A DNA stretch of 64,000 nt from Fusibacter sp. A1. GTDB lineage: Bacteria > Bacillota > Clostridia > Peptostreptococcales > Acidaminobacteraceae. Below, piece by piece: positions 8,372 to 18,005 of the stretch. The notes beneath the pieces are model-generated. The model was not told the DNA's origin and made no database searches. It worked only from the letters and a program-made list of their open reading frames with translations. A program made the position numbers and the translations under genes. The stretch covers positions 176,572 through 240,571 of the forward strand of contig NZ_QQWI01000008.1 of assembly GCF_004125825.1 (NCBI RefSeq), read 5' to 3'. Position 1 is the stretch's first letter. Each line of letters begins with the position of its first letter.

Positions 8372-11356
8372 TCATAATCCTACTTGCTCTTGATCATTCT
8401 TAACTACAGTAATACAATCTTTCCCTTTGCTTTTTGATTGATATAATGCCGAATCCGCTAAATTCACAAAGGATTCCAGTGTTGTATCAAAACTTGGCAC
8501 TTTACAAACCGCACCCATGCTCACCGTGATGTTCATCACCTGATTCGTTGTATTGCTCGTAACCCTGATTTGTCGAATTTCATCAGCGATACTACTTGCA
8601 AAGGTTTCAATAAATTCTGGTCTTGTGTCATAAAACACCGCAATAAACTCATCTCCGCCATATCGTGCTACAAAGTCAGTTGACCTTTCCATTCTCGAAC
8701 TCAATACATCTGCTACCTTACTTAACAAATGGTCTCCAGCCACATGGCCAAATTTATCATTAACCAGTTTAAAATCATCGATATCAAGCATGATCAGTGC
8801 TAAATCAGTTTGACCGCGAATCGAAAGTTTTAAATGATCGGCGAACATCATATCAAAATATCTACGGTTATATAACTTTGTCAAAGAATCCGTTGTTGAC
8901 AATTCTTCTAACTTTGCATTTGCATCTTCCAATTTATCATTGACAATGCTTAGTTCCGAGTACTTTTCATGCAGCAGATTACCCTCTCTTAATTTGATTA
9001 ATCCCAAAACAAAAAGAACAGTAAGCAATACATATCCAATATAAGCATATGACGTACGATACCACGCTTGTGCAATCACAATCCTTACGCTAACCGGATC
9101 CGAAATTAGATTTCTTGCCGTCTCAGCAACTACTATCAACTCATAACTTCCTGCGGGCAGATTCGAATATGCAATGTAATTTCTGCTACCCGCCTTTACC
9201 CAGTCCTTGTCAAAACCTTCTAGTTTATAAGAAAACCTTGTCTCCAATGGGGTATCATAGTCTAATGATGCCACCGTAAATTCTAAATAAGAATCATTAG
9301 CGCTAAAATGAAGCACTTCATCATTATAAAATTGATGACTGGTATCAATTGGTTCTTGGAACAAGTTCACCCCGGTTATATAAACTTTTGGCTTCACACT
9401 TTCGTCAAGAAAATAATCACTCGGTATCATGGTGATTCCGTGAACACCTCCAAAAATTAATGAACTTTTACTATTTTTAATCACACCCGTAGAAAATTCC
9501 CACCCTCCGATACCGTCATCAGGAGTTAAATGAAAGATTTCCCTGCTTTCAGGTTGGATAATAGCGATTCCATTTTCTGTCGAACACCAAATAGATCCAT
9601 TGTCATCTTCAGCAACACCAGTGACTACATTACTGGGCATTCCATCTTTTTCAGTATAACTTACAAAACTTGCATCTTCCTCTACATAGTACGAGACGCC
9701 ACCGCCAACCATCGAAATCCAAATTCTACCTTTCGAATCCTCGTATATCGACCGTATCGCATTACTGGCAAGACCTTTATAATTACCTTCTGCTTTTCTA
9801 AAAAGTTTAAACTGTTCTGTTCCAGCTTCTTTTAAATTCAAGCCATTGTTAGTAGCAATCCAAATTCTTTCTTTGCTATCCTTGTAAATATCATAAATCA
9901 AATTATCCGCAACAGGATTTAACGCATCGCTACTACTTATGCTTTTATAGGAGTTTTCCTTTATGTTATAGATATAAAGACCCTTATTGTAGGTACCAAG
10001 CCATAACTCGTTGTCATTTATCTTTTCTATCGCGTAAATAAGTCTACCTCGAGTAAATTCCGCGGCTAAGTCAAAACGATTTGCTTCTTTATTGTATTTT
10101 CCGAGTCCTGAATTTGTACCAATATACATGTCATTCCCAAGTTCAAAAAACTCATTAACTTGGTTGTCCGGCAACTGAAACTCGCCGTCAAAATCCGCAC
10201 TGTACTTGATCAATTCGCTATTTTGGGGATTATACCTGTGTATTCCATTATTATAAACGGCAATCCATAAATTACCTTCATCATCTTCGTGTACTTTGTT
10301 GATCTTACCCTGACTCAGCGAATCACTATCTTCTGTATTGTTTGTCAGAATCACAAAATTGCGTTTTCGCGGATTGATCTTATTGATTCCACCGCCATTC
10401 GTGCCAATCCAAACAATTCCAGATTGATCTTCATACATAGAATAAACTACATTATGAGTTAATGATCCTTTTTTACCGTCACTCATATGATGTTGTTTGC
10501 TTCCGTCGGTTAGGTCTGTGAATAAACCTCCACCCCAAGAGCCAACCCAAAGCTTGCCGTCAGAAGATTTCATCAGTGAATAGATCCTGTTATCCTCATA
10601 GGACTTGATGTTCATACTGCTAAAATCACTTTTTACTTCAATAACCCCTCCATCCCATAATCCTAGTGATAATATGCCTTCATCAAACTCCTTGACAATC
10701 ATCACATAAGGAGAAGGTAGTTCAAGAGGAATTTTTTCTAACATTTTATTTTCATAGTCAAAGAGTTGAAGTCCTTCATAAGTACCAACTAATAGTCTTC
10801 CTAAAGAATCAATAAGTAGTGACCTAACAACTTCGCCAGCTACATCAAAATGCTCAAACTGACTTGTTTCAGGGATTAATCTGTTAAGTCCGTTCATCGT
10901 ACCAAACCACATATCCCCATTCAAATCCTTGGTAATTGCAATCACTACAGGGTTTGACAGATTGTTTTTTTCAACACTGTAATTAATAAATCTGTTTTCA
11001 GCAATAAGGTATCTCGAAATTCCTTGATAAGTCCCTAACCATAATTCATGCTTTTCTTCATCATAGTACATCGTTTGAATAAGGTTATGAACAAGTCCAT
11101 CTTCCTCAAATGGATCGTTACGAAAGATTTTCATGTCCCGACCATCATAATAATTGAGACCGCCCTGTGTCGCAAACCACATAAATCCATACTTATCTTG
11201 AACGATCGATGATACAGAAAGATTTGATAAACCCTCCTCTCTCCCGATTACTTCAATATTAAGTTCTAAATCCTTTAAATGCTGATCAGCAAAGACAGTA
11301 GCGGTCTGACCGATAAGCATTCCGATGATGATTACTATACTGAGTAACTTATGCAA
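8372..11356 (-). CDS. Beta-propeller sensor diguanylate cyclase (Reg_prop, Y_Y_Y, GGDEF)
   Basis: A 994-residue membrane-anchored enzyme that makes cyclic di-GMP. A signal peptide (about residues 1-24, ending VFADQ) exports a long region of repeated two-component propeller blades. These show repeated W(I/F)GT and similar strands such as MWFATQGGLNYYD, LWVGSWGGGL and VWIGTNGGGI. A Y_Y_Y immunoglobulin-like domain follows (about 690-760), then one membrane helix (about 770-790), a coiled coil and a GGDEF domain. The active site is RYGGDEF, and an inhibitory RxxD site (RSTD) sits five residues earlier. I choose TTG at 11356 because GGAGG precedes it by 5 bases and a clean signal peptide results. 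A TATAAT box at 11391-11396 lies 35 bp upstream. The ligand is unknown; such propellers often sense polysaccharide products. Confidence 0.9.
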   Translation of the reverse strand: MHKLLSIVIIIGMLIGQTATVFADQHLKDLELNIEVIGREEGLSNLSVSSIVQDKYGFMWFATQGGLNYYDGRDMKIFRNDPFEEDGLVHNLIQTMYYDEEKHELWLGTYQGISRYLIAENRFINYSVEKNNLSNPVVIAITKDLNGDMWFGTMNGLNRLIPETSQFEHFDVAGEVVRSLLIDSLGRLLVGTYEGLQLFDYENKMLEKIPLELPSPYVMIVKEFDEGILSLGLWDGGVIEVKSDFSSMNIKSYEDNRIYSLMKSSDGKLWVGSWGGGLFTDLTDGSKQHHMSDGKKGSLTHNVVYSMYEDQSGIVWIGTNGGGINKINPRKRNFVILTNNTEDSDSLSQGKINKVHEDDEGNLWIAVYNNGIHRYNPQNSELIKYSADFDGEFQLPDNQVNEFFELGNDMYIGTNSGLGKYNKEANRFDLAAEFTRGRLIYAIEKINDNELWLGTYNKGLYIYNIKENSYKSISSSDALNPVADNLIYDIYKDSKERIWIATNNGLNLKEAGTEQFKLFRKAEGNYKGLASNAIRSIYEDSKGRIWISMVGGGVSYYVEEDASFVSYTEKDGMPSNVVTGVAEDDNGSIWCSTENGIAIIQPESREIFHLTPDDGIGGWEFSTGVIKNSKSSLIFGGVHGITMIPSDYFLDESVKPKVYITGVNLFQEPIDTSHQFYNDEVLHFSANDSYLEFTVASLDYDTPLETRFSYKLEGFDKDWVKAGSRNYIAYSNLPAGSYELIVVAETARNLISDPVSVRIVIAQAWYRTSYAYIGYVLLTVLFVLGLIKLREGNLLHEKYSELSIVNDKLEDANAKLEELSTTDSLTKLYNRRYFDMMFADHLKLSIRGQTDLALIMLDIDDFKLVNDKFGHVAGDHLLSKVADVLSSRMERSTDFVARYGGDEFIAVFYDTRPEFIETFASSIADEIRQIRVTSNTTNQVMNITVSMGAVCKVPSFDTTLESFVNLADSALYQSKSKGKDCITVVKNDQEQVGL

Positions 11357-11426
11357 AATAGCCTCCAATACGCTTTGTGAACATTTCAAAATTATACATT
11401 TGAATTAAATCTTGTATTAAATTTAT

Positions 11427-11461
11427 CATATCAATATCTATTATGCAATATCCCTAGTGAT
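11427..11461 (-). promoter_or_regulatory. 35-bp upstream element shared with the lrgA upstream region
   Basis: This segment matches 19330-19364 at 33 of 35 positions. Both copies lie about 70-120 bp upstream of a minus-strand gene start (cyclase and lrgA) in the same orientation. A shared regulator site is possible, or a small dispersed repeat. No function is known. Confidence 0.45.
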
Positions 11462-11517
11462 TGTGCTTGACATACTGGACCGCCCCTTGATAAACACTAT
11501 TTACCCTAAAAACAAGT

Positions 11518-11541
11518 GGAGTACTCAAAATCGAGTACTCC
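11518..11541. terminator. Hairpin, possible terminator
   Basis: A 9-bp perfect stem (GGAGTACTC with GAGTACTCC) has a 6-nt loop. On the minus strand a T-run follows after four bases. It could end transcription of the degraded SEC-C gene. Confidence 0.5.
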
Positions 11542-11627
11542 TTCATTCTAATGCTATTTCACTTTTAAGCGCAAGCAAAGACCCACAGGCATCACATAAG
11601 TCTTTTGTGAATTTCTTCTTTAAAACA

Positions 11628-11934
11628 TCAATTCGATCCACAGCACTTCTTATATTTCTTCCCACTACCACATGGACAGCCACTTGGGAATCATTTCAGT
11701 ATTTTGATTTTGTCGTCATCATCCGTCTTCTTTCGTTCACAATAATTTTGAAATGACTCTCTTACATCCATTATCGAAAACCGCTCAACGAGCATGTTCA
11801 CTTGGTGGTTGAAACAAGACACCTACTAAATCCACCCAGCCTCTAACTGTTTCACCAGTTAATTTGCTGTATACATCATCAGGGAGCTTAAAGCATCTTA
11901 AGTGAGAATTCTGCCAGCCAAATACTTTATGCAT
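11628..11934 (-). pseudogene. Degraded SEC-C zinc-motif protein remnant
   Basis: Three frame-broken pieces on the minus strand form one former gene. It opens with MHKVFGWQNSHLRCF and reaches SEHAR, then stops. The frame shifts to MLVERFSIMDVRESFQNYC and runs to an in-frame TGA. The same frame then gives GCPCGSGKKYKKCCGSN, an unmistakable SEC-C metal-binding motif (CxCxSGx8CC). There is no ribosome binding site, and the first Met overlaps the histidine kinase stop codon. Read-through of one frameshift and one stop would give a protein of about 100 residues. It is a dead or fragmentary gene. Confidence 0.6.
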
Positions 11935-13867
11935 CGCTTAGCAAGTTATCAGAATCACTATTTTTCAAGGCCCGTGGTAGCACAATTGTAAACTTTGCAC
12001 CCTGACCTAGTATGCTTTCACACTGAATAGTTCCTTCTAATATCTGTTTTATAATATTGTAGGTAATGTTAAGTCCAAGTCCAGTTCCACCAGCTCCCCT
12101 AGCAGTAGTAAAGAAGGGATCAAATATCTTACTGATTAGTTCACTTTGTATACCCTTTCCATAATCCTGAATAATAAATCTCACTTTATCTTCTGATTTT
12201 CTTATTGTTAGATCAATTTTGCCTCCATTATTCTCATAGGCATGTATGGAGGCATTAAAGAGAAGATTGACAAGCACTTGATAAATGGATCCAGGATAGG
12301 TAATCATCTCAACTTCCTCCTGTATTTCTAAGTTAACCTGCAATTTAGATTCTTTTAATTTGGGTTTTAAACTTATAAGAATACTTTCCAAATATTCAGA
12401 GAGCTGTATTTTTCTTAACTCCGATTGAGTTTGATCTTTGGATATATCTTTAAAAGTATTAATTAAATCGCAAGTTCTTGTCACGTTTGAATAAATCAGT
12501 TCTTCACTTTCCTTAATGCTTTGAAGGTAATTTTTAAGTTCTATTTCACTTACTTGCTCACTTTGTATCTTATGCTCCAGTTCGTCGATTAAACTTTTCT
12601 CGTAGGTAATCATGGTAAGAATAATTCCAAGGGGGGTATTAATTTCATGGGCAAGTCCAGCAACTAAACTTCCTAGTGAAGCTAGTTTTTCTGCCTCTAC
12701 AAGTTGAGCTTTCGTGGCTTCAAGGTCATCTATGGTCGCAATCAGTTCGTGATTGATATTTGTTAATTCCAGTGTTCGTTCAGATACTCTAGTTTCTAGA
12801 TTCTCATTCATAGCAAGAATCTCTTCGTTCTTATCTAGTATTTCATCCTCTCGTGACTTAATCTGATTAGCCATATTACTAAAGTTTTTACTGATTTCTT
12901 CAAACTCTTTAAAGCTATTATCACTATCGATTAACTCATAATTCCCCTTAGCAATTGCATCTGTCCTATCTAAAACAGATTGCAAACTTGCCTTGATCAA
13001 ATGGATAATTCGACTTGCAATTACTGAAACAACTAAAATAGTTATAAAGATTATCATTGATAAAATGATCGTATAAGTTAAAATTCTATCCCTAATATGA
13101 GAAACTGGCTCATAGGAAACCACATGCCAATCCTCATAATCTGATAAAAGGGTTGTACCATAGACATCCATGTTTTCGAAACTAACTTTATCGTAGTTAA
13201 GAATTCTTTTGTTAACATACGGATCCGTAATTCTTTGTTCTACATTTCCATAGTCAGTATGAAGAATATAGGTTCCAGTGCTATCTGTAATCCCAATTAT
13301 TAAGTCTTTGGTATTTGCAACTGCACTATAAAGTTCGATGAATCTTTTTAAGTGTATCGTGCCTACAAGTGTTTTATCACCTAAAGGCAAAGCATAGTCT
13401 ATAGAGACTTCATTATTTACAGTTCCAAGATAGGTTTTCGACCAGTATTCCTGAACTCCACTTGAAATTTTTTTAAAGGCCTCTAATGAAGAATTATCAA
13501 AGCCTATAATATTATTGTCCTCTGGGTAAGAAAATTCTACAATGCCATCTCGATCAATAATCATATAGTGATCAAAATGGGATACATTATCATTAAAAAT
13601 CGAAAAAGTCAAAGCATCTTGATTTAGATAATCAGCACTTATGAGTAAATCTCTTAATAGTTTAAGTGTGTTACTGGGCTCGTCAAAAAAAACCTCAACA
13701 CTTGTTTTAAGATTTTCAACGATTTGTCTATTATTATTTTTAGCTTCCTCTAATAAAAAGGATTGTGTAAAATTCATTGCCACTAAACTGATAATTAATA
13801 ATGGCAAGATCAAGGAAAGTAAAATAAAACTACTTAGTACTTTTCCTAAAATAAAAGTTTTTTTCAT
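11927..13867 (-). CDS. Membrane sensor histidine kinase (Cache, HAMP, HisKA, HATPase)
   Basis: A 646-residue two-component sensor. A membrane helix at about 10-30 and another at about 270-290 bracket an extracytoplasmic Cache-like sensory region. A HAMP linker and a long coiled coil (about 340-400) follow. The HisKA phospho-acceptor His lies in GLAHEINTPLG, and the HATPase_c domain shows NLLFNASIHAY (N box), DYGKGIQ (G1), and GGTGLGLNITYNII (G2). It follows the binding-protein gene by 32 bp on the same strand, so the lipoprotein probably presents a ligand to this kinase. No response regulator lies next to it. The family matches kinases that act through unlinked regulators. Confidence 0.9.
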   Translation of the reverse strand: MKKTFILGKVLSSFILLSLILPLLIISLVAMNFTQSFLLEEAKNNNRQIVENLKTSVEVFFDEPSNTLKLLRDLLISADYLNQDALTFSIFNDNVSHFDHYMIIDRDGIVEFSYPEDNNIIGFDNSSLEAFKKISSGVQEYWSKTYLGTVNNEVSIDYALPLGDKTLVGTIHLKRFIELYSAVANTKDLIIGITDSTGTYILHTDYGNVEQRITDPYVNKRILNYDKVSFENMDVYGTTLLSDYEDWHVVSYEPVSHIRDRILTYTIILSMIIFITILVVSVIASRIIHLIKASLQSVLDRTDAIAKGNYELIDSDNSFKEFEEISKNFSNMANQIKSREDEILDKNEEILAMNENLETRVSERTLELTNINHELIATIDDLEATKAQLVEAEKLASLGSLVAGLAHEINTPLGIILTMITYEKSLIDELEHKIQSEQVSEIELKNYLQSIKESEELIYSNVTRTCDLINTFKDISKDQTQSELRKIQLSEYLESILISLKPKLKESKLQVNLEIQEEVEMITYPGSIYQVLVNLLFNASIHAYENNGGKIDLTIRKSEDKVRFIIQDYGKGIQSELISKIFDPFFTTARGAGGTGLGLNITYNIIKQILEGTIQCESILGQGAKFTIVLPRALKNSDSDNLLSDA

Positions 13868-13899
13868 TTTATCACCATATCGTAAAATAAGTAGCTTGA

Positions 13900-14994
13900 T
13901 TATTCGATGATAAGCTTACCTTCTTTAACAACTGCTATAAATACACTTCGAGATACATCACCATAGGCATCCAGTGTAAAATCAGAGAGTAAGCCTTTTA
14001 CAGTTCCTATATGATCTAATCTGTCTTTAATCCCTTGATAGGTCAAGTTATCAGCAGTTCTTAAAGCTTCATACATAAGTATACCTGATTCGTAGGCATA
14101 AATTGCAGCAAACTCTGGTTCTTTGTTATATTTTTCAAAGTAATTTCTTCTAAAAATACGATAGTTTTCGTTTTCAAGATCACCTAATAGAGATACAAAA
14201 TGTGCTCCTTCAATAGCTTGCCCCCCCCTATCTAGCGTGTTAGTCGCCATTCCCCAATTAGAAGAAAAGATTTGAACCCTTATCTTGTTTTTATACAGTA
14301 ATTGACTCATAAACATCGTATCATTTGGATTTAGAATATAAAGTACAGAGTCATAGTCACCTTTTTTAACAATATCACATATTTCCTGACCAACCTCAGT
14401 AAGACTCCTAGTAACTGCATAGCTTTCATGCTTACCAGAAAAAACTGAACTGTACCCTTGATAAACACCCTCAGCAAATGTTTCGTTCTTAGCATCGTAA
14501 ATAACTAAGGTATTGGAGTACTTTGCATTTGCGTCCATTCCAAGTCCTCGTCCTTGGTCAAAATTTGAGGTGATCGTTCTATAAAAATTATCATCAAGAC
14601 CAGACATTTCAAAAGTCGACAGAGTAGGACTTATTAAGATTACTTGCTCATCTTTGGTTGCTTCTGTCATGGCTTGCACTTTAGAAGAAAGCTCATGACC
14701 AAATATAATTAGCAATCCTTGATCGACAAATTCTTGATTAATTTTCTTAATAAGGTCATGGTCGTTCTTATCATCACGAATCACAAGACTTAGCATTTTC
14801 CCACCAATACCACCATCTGCATTGATTTCATCTATTTTGAGCTGCAAACCATCTCTCATTGCAATACCAATATTGGAATCTGTACCAGTAAGTGTTGCGA
14901 TAAATCCGATTTCTATCTTATCATTGACCTTACAAGACACTAGTAGGAGAATAAGCAATAGAATAAATACTAGAAACCCTATTTTTAGCTTCAT
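13900..14994 (-). CDS. Branched-chain amino acid-type binding lipoprotein (Peripla_BP_6)
   Basis: A 364-residue lipoprotein. It has an N-terminal hydrophobic segment ending in the lipobox LVSC (Cys about residue 21), then a LivJ/Peripla_BP_6 fold with IGFIATLTGTDSNIG, NADGGIGGK and IFGHELSSK, as in branched-chain amino acid, amide or urea binding proteins. No permease or ATPase genes are linked. Instead a Cache histidine kinase follows 32 bp downstream. The protein therefore probably serves sensing and not transport, displayed on the outer face of the membrane. The ligand is unknown. Gene-free sequence 14995-15331 upstream shows no clear feature apart from an A+T-rich likely promoter region. 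Confidence 0.85.
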   Translation of the reverse strand: MKLKIGFLVFILLLILLLVSCKVNDKIEIGFIATLTGTDSNIGIAMRDGLQLKIDEINADGGIGGKMLSLVIRDDKNDHDLIKKINQEFVDQGLLIIFGHELSSKVQAMTEATKDEQVILISPTLSTFEMSGLDDNFYRTITSNFDQGRGLGMDANAKYSNTLVIYDAKNETFAEGVYQGYSSVFSGKHESYAVTRSLTEVGQEICDIVKKGDYDSVLYILNPNDTMFMSQLLYKNKIRVQIFSSNWGMATNTLDRGGQAIEGAHFVSLLGDLENENYRIFRRNYFEKYNKEPEFAAIYAYESGILMYEALRTADNLTYQGIKDRLDHIGTVKGLLSDFTLDAYGDVSRSVFIAVVKEGKLIIE

Positions 14995-15331
14995 ATCAAA
15001 GCTCCTTTACTATCTATACCTAATTAGTTGTATTCTATCGAGTTATTGCCCTTCTTACTCACTCATTTCAAGAAATGTATCCATTCTTTACCTCCTTTAG
15101 TCCTCACTAAATACTCATACCTACCTATACCCAGTTATGTACATAATATACTGCTAGCCATTTATTTACTCACTTTTAGCCGTTGTCCCCCTCCCCCCAT
15201 ATGTGTTTTTACATTGAGTAAATAAGTCGGAGTAAATCTTTGAATTACTGGATCACCTTACATTAACCAATCAATTGTTTTCATGCAATCCTCCATTTTT
15301 AATCTCAAAAATTAAAATTGAACACACAAAA

Positions 15332-15356
15332 GGTAAGATTTCAAAGAAATCCTACC
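15332..15356 (-). terminator. Terminator of the chemoreceptor remnant
   Basis: An 11-bp stem with one G-T pair (15332-15342 with 15346-15356) is followed on the minus strand by TTTT. It lies just after the chemoreceptor stop codon. Confidence 0.65.
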
Positions 15357-15370
15357 TCTTAACAATAAGC

Positions 15371-16340
15371 TTATTTACTAAGTTTCTCTACTTCAGACTT
15401 TATTCCTTTAGAGCTAGTGGCGATATGTTCAATATCTTCTATCATCCTAGTAATGCCTGCACTAACTTGTTCTGTTGTTGCTGAATATTCTTCTGCAACA
15501 CTCGCTACGCTACTAAAGCTGTTGTGCGTTTGATTTTTCATTTCATTAAGTGAAAGTGCATCCTTATTTGCATCAATTAATTTGTAAGAAGTAGTTCTTA
15601 AGTATTCTAACGTTTTTTGAATATTTACAGTTGCAACATTAACCGTAGATATTGTTTGACTAGATTGTGATGTGATATTTTCTAAGGTGTCTTGTGCTTT
15701 ATTAATTTGACTATCTATATTGGCAATTACAACATTTATACTCTTAGCACTATCCGAAGTTTCTTCAGCTAATTTTCTGATTTCATCCGCTACTACTGCA
15801 AAACCTCTGCCCGCTTCGCCAGTTCGTGCAGATTCTATCGATGCATTTAGTGCAAGTAAATTCGTTTGCCCTGCAATAGAATCTATTTTCCTAATTGCCT
15901 CAATAATATGTTTAAATTCCACTAGCATTGTATTGATAATACTAATAATATCCTTATTAAGAGTATCCGATGTTTTTATCGTTTCTTCAAGTTCTGTTAA
16001 TGTTCTTGTACTTTCGGCATTAATGGATTCACTTTCAGAAGCGCCTTCAGACAAGAATACAAGGGGACTTGATATCCTTTCAATTAACTCTCCTAAAGAA
16101 TCTAAGGTTTCCATCGCATCGCTGAGGTTTTCTGTTTGATCCACAGAACCTCGCGCTATTTCTTCTGTTGCCCTACCAATTTGCTCTGAAACAGATACTA
16201 AGGATTGAGTAGCATCGGCCAGTTCATTAAACTCACTCTCAGTATGTTTAATACTCTGTATAAGGTTTTCTGACTTTTTACTAGCTTGCTCTGTTAGTAA
16301 CTCAGCTTGATCTATGGTTGAAGCCAACTCAACAAATATT
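15371..16340 (-). pseudogene. Methyl-accepting chemotaxis protein, 5' end lost to IS insertion
   Basis: Only the cytoplasmic signalling part remains, about 320 residues of alternating heptads. The hairpin tip [21 protein letters not shown] and the following [18 protein letters not shown] are diagnostic of MCPs that bind CheA and CheW. The sensory and membrane domains are gone. The frame continues upstream into about 35 residues that are merely the reverse reading of an IS256-family element, with the junction near 16340. Without its anchor and start the protein is unlikely to be made or to work, although a soluble fragment starting inside the IS end cannot be excluded. Confidence 0.85.
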
Positions 16341-16341
16341 C

Positions 16342-17565
16342 GGGCGTGTAAGATTATCTGTGTAAAGTTTGATTTGTTATAATCAACTAAGACCAGATGG
16401 AGGCTTACAAACAATGGCAAAAAGAAAAAAGAACCCCGCATCAAAACAACTTATGGAACACCTCTTTGAAAACTACGAAATCAAAACAGCTCTAGACGTT
16501 CAAGAAGCGCTAAAAGACATGTTTGCTGAAACCTTAGAAAACATGCTTGAAGCTGAGTTAGATGAACACCTAGGTTATGATAAAAACGAACATGGCGCTG
16601 CTGACACAACGAACAGACGTAACGGAAAAACACAAAAGAAGGTCCTTAGCCAGCTTGGTGATATTGAGCTTAACGTTCCGCGTGACCGCGAATCTAGCTT
16701 TGAGCCACAAATAGTTAAAAAGGGGCAAAAGGATGTCACTGGCATTGAAGAGAAAGTTCTCTCAATGTATGGCAGAGGCCAGTCACAGCGAGATATAGAA
16801 GCAACTATCAATGAAATTTATGGCTTTAATATGAGTCATGAAACTGTATCAAAAATTACGGATAAGATTATTCCTCAGGTTAATGAGTTTAGATCTAGGG
16901 CCCTTAAACCCTTCTACCCTTTTGTCTTTGTAGATGCCATGTATGTGCCTTGTAAAACAGAGCATGGTACTGGACAAAAAGCCCTTTATAACATTGTTGG
17001 TATCGATGTAGAAGGTAGAAAAGAAGTCCTTGGCTTTTGGCTATCAGAAGGTGAAAATAGTCGTGAATGGCTACAAATCCTCGAGGAAATCAAACGCCGT
17101 GGTGTCGAAGATATACTGTTCATCTCCCTTGATGGACTACCAGGTCTTCAAGATGCTATTCAAGTCGTATATCCAAATGTGAACTTACAGCGATGCATTG
17201 TTCACCTTATGCGTAATGCGACACGTTACATTCCTCGAAAGGACTGGGTTAAGTTTGCTAAGGATATTAAAGCTGTTTACAGAGCTGTTAGCCTTGATGA
17301 AGCTAAAGTCCTGTTCGACGAGTTTAAAAAAACATGGGCTAAACATGGTGCAGCAGTAGCTGTCTGGGAGAAAAACTGGACATCAATTGAGAACCTCTTT
17401 ACCTATCCAGAAAACATAAGAAAACTGATTTATACAACTAATACCATAGAAAGCTATCATAATCAGCTCAGAAAGGTAACCAGTAGAAAAGGCGCATTTC
17501 CAAATGAAATGTCGCTCTTTAAGCTACTCTTTTTACGCATTAACGATATTCAAAACGTACAAACC
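16342..17565 (+). mobile_element. IS256-family insertion sequence, 3' end missing
   Basis: The element interrupts the chemoreceptor gene. Its left end (about 16342, including GATTATCTGTGTAAAG) has the look of IS256-family terminal repeats. The right terminal repeat is absent: the transposase frame runs into hairpin repeat A at 17566. The element is therefore a truncated copy that can no longer move by itself. The exact left boundary is estimated from where chemoreceptor similarity ends. Confidence 0.75.
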
Positions 17566-17604
17566 GTGCCGCTCACCCATAAGCATCAGTCTCCAAGTGA
17601 GTAG
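16414..17604 (+). pseudogene. IS256/Mutator-type transposase, C-terminus truncated
   Basis: 396 codons from an ATG preceded by GGAGG. The protein is a Mutator-family DDE transposase. The first Asp is in FVFVDAMYVPC, the second in ISLDGLPGL, and the Glu in YTTNTIESYHNQLRK. The zinc-binding RCIVHLMRN segment is also present. Family members normally continue after LFLRINDIQ with about 25 more residues ending in a hydrophobic segment. Here that part is replaced by VQTVPLTHKHQSPSE, encoded by hairpin repeat A. All catalytic residues are intact, but the element lacks its right end. Confidence 0.85.
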
Positions 17605-17613
17605 CACCGTTTT
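17566..17613 (+). repeat. Hairpin repeat family F1, copy A
   Basis: This copy runs from GTGCCGCTCACC to GTAGCACCGTTTT, with complementary ends GTGC/GCAC and CTCAC/GTGAG. It shares this frame with copies at 18006, 29881 and (reverse strand) 62136. It sits exactly where the transposase gene loses its 3' end and 11 bp after the YdeI-like stop codon. Confidence 0.65.
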
Positions 17614-17624
17614 GCAGCAATTGG

Positions 17625-17873
17625 CTACCTATGAGGGCAACCAGGCCAGCAACAAGGGCGTTTTTTTCCTGAGAGCAAGTCTTCTAAAAGTCTATTCAGA
17701 TGTTTTTGGCGGGTTTCACTTTTTTTTACCGATATCACCCAACAAATCCATTCATTTCTCGCCAGTGGGGTTAAACCTTCCCATAACCTTATTAGCTCAT
17801 CAGTACCACAAAGTGCTCTTATCATGTCATCGGGTAAATCATGGAGTACACCACTGGATAGTTTCGATTTCAT
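17625..17873 (-). CDS. YdeI/OmpD-associated-family small protein
   Basis: An intact 82-residue protein of the short YdeI/OmpD-associated family. It begins MKSKLSSGVLHDLPDD, contains the family signature LTPLARNEWICWVIS followed by KKSETR, and ends in the characteristic KRPCCWPGCPHR. An AAGGAGG site precedes the ATG. Its biochemical role is unknown; longer relatives were linked to bacteriocin protection. It lies alone between F1 repeats A and B, with its 3' end next to A. That arrangement (one gene plus one hairpin) resembles a mobile gene cassette. It is probably transcribed from its own promoter in 17885-17960. Confidence 0.85.
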   Translation of the reverse strand: MKSKLSSGVLHDLPDDMIRALCGTDELIRLWEGLTPLARNEWICWVISVKKSETRQKHLNRLLEDLLSGKKRPCCWPGCPHR

Positions 17874-18005
17874 TGTGTTGACCTCCTTAGGTTGTACAAT
17901 TGCATTTTTAACTATCAGTCTCTACAAAATGTCAAATACTCATACCTTATACCAAATAATTCATCAACCGAGAACACTCGGTGCCTGCACCAGCATGCCT
18001 CAAGT

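Noticed and set aside
11457..11756. 99-codon plus-strand frame
   Set aside because: It is antisense to the SEC-C gene remnant, whose zinc motif is unmistakable on the minus strand.
16369..16413. Transposase start 15 codons upstream of the chosen ATG
   Set aside because: The upstream Met lies in the IS terminal region without a ribosome binding site, whereas GGAGG precedes the ATG at 16414.
17504..17881. 125-codon plus-strand frame covering the YdeI-like gene
   Set aside because: The minus-strand frame has a family signature, a strong ribosome binding site and full length; the plus-strand reading is a shadow.
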